Source: Asterias amurensis (taxonomy: Eukaryota; Echinodermata; Asteroidea; Forcipulatida; Asteriidae). Taken from it: 64,000 nucleotides of DNA. The position numbers and the translations under genes are program-made. Below, in pieces: positions 45,901 through 54,900 of the stretch. The notes beneath the pieces are model-generated. The model ran no database searches. It saw nothing but the letters and a program-made list of their open reading frames with translations, and was not told the origin of the DNA. Position 1 is the first letter of the stretch. The number at the start of each line of letters is the position of its first letter. The DNA is taken from positions 1,674,001 through 1,738,000 of the forward strand of contig NC_092654.1 in the NCBI RefSeq assembly GCF_032118995.1. The letters are read 5' to 3'.

Positions 45901-48900
45901 TCTGTCTGACCACAAGCTCCTGAACACTGCCTTAACCCGCGCCCAGTCACTGGTCATTATCACCGGTGATCCGACTGCTCTCTGCTCCGAGGGACAATGC
46001 TCAACGACCTGGAAGGCTTTCCTCAAGGAGTGTGAAAAGAACAAAAGCTTGTACCCACTGGTGAGAATCTTTCCTTGATGAGTTTTCAGTTGTTATTATT
46101 AGTGGCTCAGAGGAGACTTATGAAACCTAGTTAGACCCCTTTGGCTCTTAGCAGAAAGGACTTATGAGACCTAAGACCTAGTCAGCTCAGAGCAGAAAGG
46201 ACTTATAAGACTTAGAAAGACCCAGTAGCTCAGAGCAGAAAGGACCTGTGAGACCTAAGACCCAGTCAGCTCGGAGCAGAAAGGACTTATAAGATCTAAG
46301 ACCCAGTCAGCTCAGAGCAGAAAGGACTTATAAGACCTAGGAAGACCCTTTTGGCTCAAGTAGAAAGGGCTTAGAACGACTCAGTTAGTCTATATGTAGT
46401 AGTGCCCTTGAGGATCGAGGGGGGGATGAGAAAAAGGGGAAGGAGAGGGAGAGCTCTTGGCATTTTGACTTTGAAAAGAATTATGGCCTTTTATTAGTTC
46501 ACTTGTCTTTACCTTTTTTATGTTCTGCTTACAGGGAACCACTGTAGAAGGGATACGTCAGGATATAGAATCTGCAAAGCAGCGTCTAAATCCATTTGCC
46601 AAAACCTTCGAGCCGTCTTCGTCAAAGAGCAACACCTCACCTCCTCGCGCTGATCAGAGTCAAACAAGACCCTCCTGGGGTCAGGGTCAAGAAAATGGAG
46701 TCTTGCCAACGGTGGGAAAGAATCCTTGGAACCTGCCGACTGGTGCTTCCCCTCGCGGCACTCAGGTTGCCGGGAATGCATTCAGCGGAGGATTGAACAG
46801 GCAGACCAGCGACGAATTCCCTGCTCTGTTAACGTCTAACAATGCTCAGCAAAACGGAATGGAAAGCCAATCAGATGAGGACGATTGGTCGGGAGATGAT
46901 TATGAGGATGTGGATCTCGAGGATGCCATCTTGCAGGAGTTTCAACGACAGATCAGGGAAGATAGAGGAGAACTGGAAGTGATTGAACCCAGTGTCGCAG
47001 AGCCTGGCGAGCCAGGTACCCTTAACGAGAGGGACGACGGTGATGACATAAACCAACAAGATGAGGAGCCGCTGAGCGGCACACCCGACATTCCTGAGGA
47101 GCTACCTAGACAAACACTAAGCAGTCAACTTCTGACTGCCCGTAAAAAGCGCAATGTCCGCATGATACAGCAGTATGGTGCCATGCTTTTGATTGAAGAT
47201 AACTATGACCGATCCCGGCTCGTCGGAGCAGACACATTTGAGGACTACGATACAGAGGAAGACTTGGAAGAAGATATGCTGGATGAAAACACATGCAAGG
47301 AGCATCTCGACCAAGTTGCGAGAGACCCTGAGAAGTTCAAGGTGTGCTCGTTTCATTTTGATCTGAGCGGCCACACCTACGCCTTGCCCAAGGATGAAGA
47401 TTCCTCCATGAAGATCTTGATTACAAGTAGGAGGAAACGGGGCAAGGCTCTCAACCTCGACGAGGTCATCGTGGAAATCCTTGACGATATAGATGAGCTG
47501 GAGAATGCAGCTGGATACGGACCCCAAACCGAGGAAAGAAAGGAGGAAAGTAAAATTTATGGACGGGTGACGTTCATTTTGAAGAGAGCTGCTAATCCTT
47601 ACCTGAGGAAGATCGTCTGCACTATTGATAAATTCACAGACGGATTGATGGTGCCAATCGACAGGACCTTCCCGAAGATCTTTGTTCGTACCTTTAAAGA
47701 AGGAGGGAGCCAACCAAGAACAAAGAACAAGAGGAGTCATACTTCGGAGTTGTCGACCGTCTCCATCTTTGCTATAAGCAGGGGTACTGAGAATGGCTTT
47801 CAGTTCCAGAAGAACATTCTGGTCTCCCTGAAAGACCGGCCAAATAAGCTGTTTGTTGTGCAGTACCTGAAGTGGCAAGCCAAGACGCCTTATCCCTTTG
47901 GTATCATCACAGAAGAGCTGCCCCCTGGAGATACCAAAGCAGATGGTCTTCGAATCCTCAAGCTTGTCCACGGCATCCGGGAGAAATGGAGACCGGCCGT
48001 CCTTGAGGAAGTCAAAACCGACTACCAGGATAACTGGGAAGTACCAGAAGAGGACATCCAGTCTCGCCATGACATCAGAAGCAAGTACGTGTTCACCATT
48101 GATCCACCAGGCTCGCAGGACCTCGATGATGCTCTGAGTGTCGAAATGGTAGACAACAACTACCAGGTTGGCATTCACATCGCAGACGTCTCTTACTTTG
48201 TCAAGACGGACACTGCCCTCGACGAAGAAGCAAAAGAGAGAGCAACATCTTTCTACCCGTCGTTTGCCAAAACTGTGAATATGCTACCACCTCAGCTGAG
48301 TAATAGGCTGTGTAGTTTGCTACCGGAAGAAGACAGGCTGACCATTTCAGTCTTCATCACCTTGGATGAGAATGGTGTGATTGTCGATGAAGTCCAGATT
48401 GTGAGGTCTGTGATTCAATCTAAAATCCAGATGACCTACGAGGACGCTGAGAACATCATTACGATGACCAGTGATGAGAAGAAGAGCAACTCCATCATCC
48501 AAGATAAAGTACTGACACTGAGTAAGTTGGCCAAGGAACGTAGAAGAAATCGTCTGGGAGTTGGCTGCTTTGCCTATAATCATGAATCGGAAGAAGAAGA
48601 GCTGCAACATCCGCTTGCTCATTGCCTCGTTGAAGAGATGATGCTTATGGCCAATGAAGAAGTGGCACGCCACCTTCTTAAGAAGTATCCGGAGGGCACA
48701 CCTCTGAGACGACAGCTCCCGCCCAGTGAAGATTCCGTTCTCGAGTGGTTGGATAAACACGGCCAAGATCTCCCGAATAGCGTTGACTTGCAATCAAAAC
48801 CATTCCAACAAGTTGTTCCGTCAGAAACGGAAAAAGGTGTTCATGTTCTCGAGTCAAAATGGCAGAAACTTCATGACTTGGTCACGGATGATGAGCAAAA

Positions 48901-51900
48901 TGACATGATGAAGATCGTAGATATCGTCTGCAGCGATGATAATCATCCTCAACAGTCTGTAGCTCGGTCCAACTACTTCCATGTCATGGAACAAGGCGCC
49001 TACGTCAGCTCTGGAGATCACCAAGGCCTACCTGCAAGGAGACACTTCTCATTGAATAAGGATGCTTATACTCATTTCACCTCTCCGATACGTCGCTACA
49101 TCGACCTTGTGGTTCACCGTATGCTGGTGAATACACTACCTGGCACTAAAGCTGATGTAGAGCCCCCGTACACCTCAGTTGAGCTCTCCCAGATTTGCCA
49201 CCACTGCACCAACCAGACCATCAACTCTAAGAGCTTCGAGAGAAAAACCCGCGCCTTGCAATTTGCTCTGAAACTAAAACTAGCTCCTCAGCCAATCCTT
49301 TCGTTTGTTGAAAGGACATCCGAAACCAGTATCCATCTGTCGTTTCCTTATCGGAGTTTTGTTTCGGTTCGACATCGCAGTCTACAGCTTCGTCTCCTCA
49401 AGCCACTCAAGAAACCCATCATAGAGGAAGGTAGCAGTAGTATGGAGCTTATGTGGAAGCATCGCATCTATGATCTGAGTGGTTCTCCTCACGGAGTTAA
49501 AGGCAAGAAGGACGGCGTACTCAGACTTGACCAGGAGAGATTCATCGTACAGGTTTCCGCAAACCTCTGGAAAGAGATTCTGACTGGGATCAAGACTGAG
49601 GATATCTACCAGATACGGAATGCTGTCGCAATGGCAACGATGGAGCACCAGCAAAGACAGCAAGACAAGGAAGCCGGACGAAACCAGCGCAATCAACATG
49701 AGAGTCAAAACCTACCTGTAGTGGAGGTGACCTGTGAAAATGGCGATGGAAACAGTCCTTCACTCTTCATAAGCTTCACAAGGAGCTTCGACAGGGGTGA
49801 TGTCGTTCAAGTCCAACTTCACGCCTCTCTTCAGATGGGTGTACTGACACCAAGCATCCAGCTGTTCGGCCTCACACCAAAACTTCACCTCTGCGCTGAG
49901 CATCGAGGAAACGCAATCGAGAGTTTTGCCAAGGTGGCATTAGAGCGGCCTCTAAACATTAAGAACATCAGCAAGTACAAGAAGGTCTGGCTGCCCATTA
50001 TTGAGATGTTGACGGCTCACAACGCCATCCAGAACGACGAGACTGTTATCATTCATGGGGTCAAGATTCGCTGGGACCGCACTTTCAACCAAGACACAAC
50101 AATCTATGAGTACACAGGCTACTTCACCATCCCAGATAGCTTCTGCGAAGAGCATCACCTCAGGTTCAGCCACCCTCACAAATCCAAGGAGAAGACGGAA
50201 GTTGCAAATGACGATCCTGAAGTTCATCTTGACTTTTTGTGCATCCGTTACCGCGACATCGCTCTGACGCATGCTACTCAGCTTCATCTCAGAGAGATCG
50301 ACAGCAAACCGCGCGTGAACCGTCCGACGTGTAACGTCCACCCAGGGAAAGCGATGTTCGTCGTCCATGCTGCAACAATCGATGCGACCAAGGATAAAGG
50401 GATGATGGTGGTGCAGCTTAACGTGACACAGTTCTCCTCTCCATTCCCGGACATTCTCTTGGAATCGGATAAAGTGCCAACTTGTACGGTGGAGTTGATT
50501 CCCAAGACAGAACCAGACAGGTAAGTTCTAGATTGATTGTCAAAAACACCCAATTGCTACACTTGAGATTGAATGTTTACAAAAGTTTGTCATTTGTGTA
50601 TGTTTAACACATGGAAATCCGTGGCGAATATGTGGATGCAGGAAAATAATCTCAAATAGGGATACACAATCTGAGAAGTGTTACGTGGTTCTGTGAAATT
50701 GTTCTGTAAATGTTTTATACTATGGAAAGCTGCAGTTGGCTTCTTACCCAAAGGTTTTAGTTGCCATTTATTGTAAGAGTGGCTACAAAGCATATAACTT
50801 CCCTTTTAACTCTTGATATTTTATTTGCAGACGTCTTGAGACAGCAGTGCGTAGTTTGGACAGCGATAAAGTCTCACCGCTAATTCGAGACATTTGTCTC
50901 CTGCAGAAGCCAAGAGCCAATGAAGAAGGTACCGATTTACACAAAATGTCTTAAAGACACTGGACACTATTGGTAATTGTCAAAGACCAGTCTTCTCACT
51001 TGGTGTATCTCAACGTATGCATGCACCTAAACCTGTGAAAATTTTAGCTTAATTGGTCGTCGAAGTTGCGAGATAATAATGAAAGAAAAAACACCCTTGT
51101 CACACAAAGGTGTGTGCTTTCAGATGTTTGATTTTGAGATATCAAAGTCAAATTCTGAGGTCTTGAAATCAAGTTCGTGGAAAATTACTTCTTTCTCAAA
51201 TACTAAATGTATGTTACTTCAGCGGGAGCCGTTTCTCACAATGTTTTATACTACCAACAGCTCCCCATTACTCGTTACCAAGTAAGGTTTTATGCTAATA
51301 AATATTTTGAGTAATTATCAATAGTGTCCACTGCTTTTAAGTAAGATTTGAAACTTTGCATGGTTGGTGTATAATTCGGTGAGGTTTGCAATCATAATAA
51401 ATATAAATAATTTCACTCTCTCCAGGACCAGCCTGTCCGAGAGCGCATAACAGTAAAAAAGAACCTAAGAAAAAGACATAGAAACAGTTAAGGGTCTGTG
51501 TAACTTTTGTAGGAAAAAAACACAATGTCCACAGATTTACACTAAATTTTACACAGTTTGAAGATAATGATAGTAGAAAGCTTCCCTGAAAACATTACGT
51601 GCTGAGGTGCTGTAGTTTTTGGGAAATGAGTAAAACAATGTCATGAAAATAATTTACAAACGTATTTTCATGACATTGTTTTATTCAATTCTCAAAAACT
51701 ACACAACCTTAGCTAGTAATATTTGAAGGGAAGCTTCCACTATCATTATCTTCAAACCCTGTAAGTTTAATGTAAATCTATGGACATTTTGGAAAAGAAC
51801 CCAAATCCTTTAAGAAAAGTACACCACTCAAATAATTTTTTATATTGATTGTACTTATGTTTTCTTCTTATTGATTTTGATAAGTTGAAATAAATGTCTT

Positions 51901-54900
51901 TTTATTTCTAGATCCCTACAGTAAGTTCTTGCCACGCCTTGCCCTGAATGTCCGTTCCTACGAGATACCGGGCTCGTCCTTTGCTCCTCCAAATCCATCT
52001 CAATCAACCGCTTTACGTCAGGCTCTTTCACAACCTTTCACTGTAATCCAAGGACCTCCAGGTATGTATTTATTTGACACCATCTTTAAACTAATAGTAA
52101 TAATAATATTTGTTTTTTAAATGGCGCTTTACACACCGAAGGGCTTCTCAAAGCGCTTCCTACATGTATGTACATTATTACCCCTGGTCACTTGGCCATA
52201 TAATTCATTCCTTAAACCATCTCAGCTCCCTGGAGTGTATACAGCCTGTGCAACAAATATGCGCTACTCGGCTAAACAAATCATAAGAACCATCTATGTT
52301 ACGAATGAGACTAAATATTAAAGCTTTAGAGCGAAAATGCGAAAAATACATTAATTCTTTGTTTTCTCTCATGTGGTTCATATGATTTAGTATATGATAC
52401 TGTAACTATTTCAAAGATGGTGTCATAGATTGGTTTTGAAAGTATGTTTTTGTATAACATTGCTCTTTCCTTGTTACCCGCAGGCACAGGTAAGACAATC
52501 ACTGGTGCCCATCTGGCGTACTTCTTCACTAACATGAACAAGAGTCTGCCTCCCTCCGCCAAAGGAAGACCACAAGTTCTATACTGTGGACCCTCCAATA
52601 AGTCAGTGGACGTCATATCGGGGTATCTGATCAAACTGGACGTCAAACTAGTACGAGTTTACAGCGAGACAATCGAGACCAAAGATTACCCGATCCCGGG
52701 GGCCGTTCAAACAACGCGTAAGGTCGGGAATGATCACGACGCCAAGATGGACCCCCACCTTAAAGAAATCTCCCTGCATCGATTGATTCGGCAGAGCTCT
52801 AACACTCACAGTTCCAACATCCGCAAGTATGAAGATATGTTCAGAACAGAAGGGTATAAGGTGAAGCTTCGAGATATACTAGCTTACAGGAAGGAAATCG
52901 GACGCGCTGAGGTGAGATTTTGTTTCGATGGAGGATTTTGAACAAGTCTTATAGCACAGATTCCCATATTATTGCACACCTGAGCATCGGAGAGCTGTAG
53001 AGCTGTTGGTAGTATAAAGCATTGTGAGAAACAGCTCCCTCTAAAGTAGTTTTGAGAAAGAGGTAATTTCTCACTCAAATATTATATTTAAAAGACTTCA
53101 GGCCTGAAGCCTTTTCTAGGCATCTGGACACCCCCTCCCAGTTTTGTGCAACAAGGGTGTTTGTTCTTTCACTATTTTGCATTTCGATGACCAATTGAGT
53201 CAAAATTTTCACAGATTTGTTATTTTACGCATATGTTGAGATACACCAAGTGAGAATACTGGTCTTTGATCATTACCAAGATGTCCAGGGGTGGATTTCA
53301 CGAAGAGTTGGGTTCATTTTGCTTGTTTTATTGTCCTTATGATGTCTCTTACTCCAGTTTTCTTGCCTTTAACAACATTTAAGATCCAGTCTTTCTTTTT
53401 TTTTTAGGAAGAAGAGCTGAAGAAACATGAGATCATCTTATGTACGTGCAACGCGTCTGGGAGCCAGCGCATTCGGTCATTCACCAATATCGTCCAGTGC
53501 ATTGTGGACGAGGCTGGTATGTGCAATGAACCGGAAACATTGATACCCCTGGTGGGCACCAACCCCTGCCAGATTGTCCTGATTGGTGATCATAAACAGC
53601 TCAGGTAAGATTTTGACCTCTTTGTGTCAGGGATGCGATTTCTCCATTTTTGAAATGGAATTCTGGTTTTTGTTTGCCCTAAAATGTTACACTTCAGTGT
53701 TTTTTAAACTTTTTTGAAGAGAATAAATAAAACAAGTGGTTGTTTATTTTGTCTTCAGGCCGATTATTCAAGAGAAGACGGCTCAGCTCCTCGGTATGGA
53801 GGTATCCCTTCTTGAGAAGTACGAGAGGAAGGCTCAAATGCTCACGATCCAGTATCGTATGGTAAGTCATATGAATTGGACATAGTTCAAAGTTTACAAA
53901 ATAGTGCAGCTCGTTTAATATGTTCCACACCCTTGAGAGAACATATTACCCCATCACTTAGGGAACTTCATTGGCTACCAATTAGAGAATGTATCCATTT
54001 TAAAAATGCTCTTCTTGTTTTAAATGCATGAACAAAACTACACCTCGTTATATTACCACTTTACTGTCAGATTACACTTCTCCACAAAGTTCTAAGTCAA
54101 AAAGCTTTCTGTGTGGTAGCTTGGCCATTGATTTGGAACAATCTCCCTACTGTCCTTAGGGAATCTGTTACTCTTATCTGTGTTGCCTAAAGTCCTAAAG
54201 ACTCACCTTTCTCCATGTTCATTATTTCTTTCTAGTGCGCTATGATCTTGATGGAATAGCGCCTTATAATGTTAATCGTTATGTTTGGTTATGTATTCAG
54301 TTAGGCTCTGTCCGAATTGAAGGATTGAATGGGGAGACCGATCTTTATCACATGCTGCCCCATGTCTTTTTTTTACTTCAACCATGTTTGTAAACAAACT
54401 AAAGACTCATCGAGAAAAGACGCTGCTAGGGCCTCTGCTAGGGTTTCCCTAGCAGAGTTTTTCTCGATGAGTAACTATTTTTTACATCCAGTTTTTGTTT
54501 TACATTCATCTGCAGCACGAAGCCATTTGCTCTTTGCCTTCCCAAGCGTTCTACAGCGGCAAACTGGAGACGGCTGACATTGTGAAACAACGGAGAACCA
54601 ACCCGTTCACAAGGAATATCTGGCCCGGTGGGGTGGACTACCCACTGTGTTTCTGTCACCTATATGGCAAAGAAGAAACGCTGACGGTCAAGACGGCCGA
54701 AGGAAACGAACAGTCTAAGGCGAACCCACAGGAAGTCAAACACGTGGTAAAATAGACAGTTTACTTTTTCAACTTTGATAAAAAGTATGCTCTGATTTCA
54801 AATTGAATTAATTTGAAATGGTTCTTCAGAAACATTTTTTAAAAACTGACTACCAAAATGGTGTAAGCAAGATTTATAGTATGAGAATGTGTCAGCTGAA

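Noticed and set aside
47117..48178. A 353-codon minus-strand frame
   Set aside because: It is antisense to the RNB exon; the plus frame has clear family motifs and this one has none.
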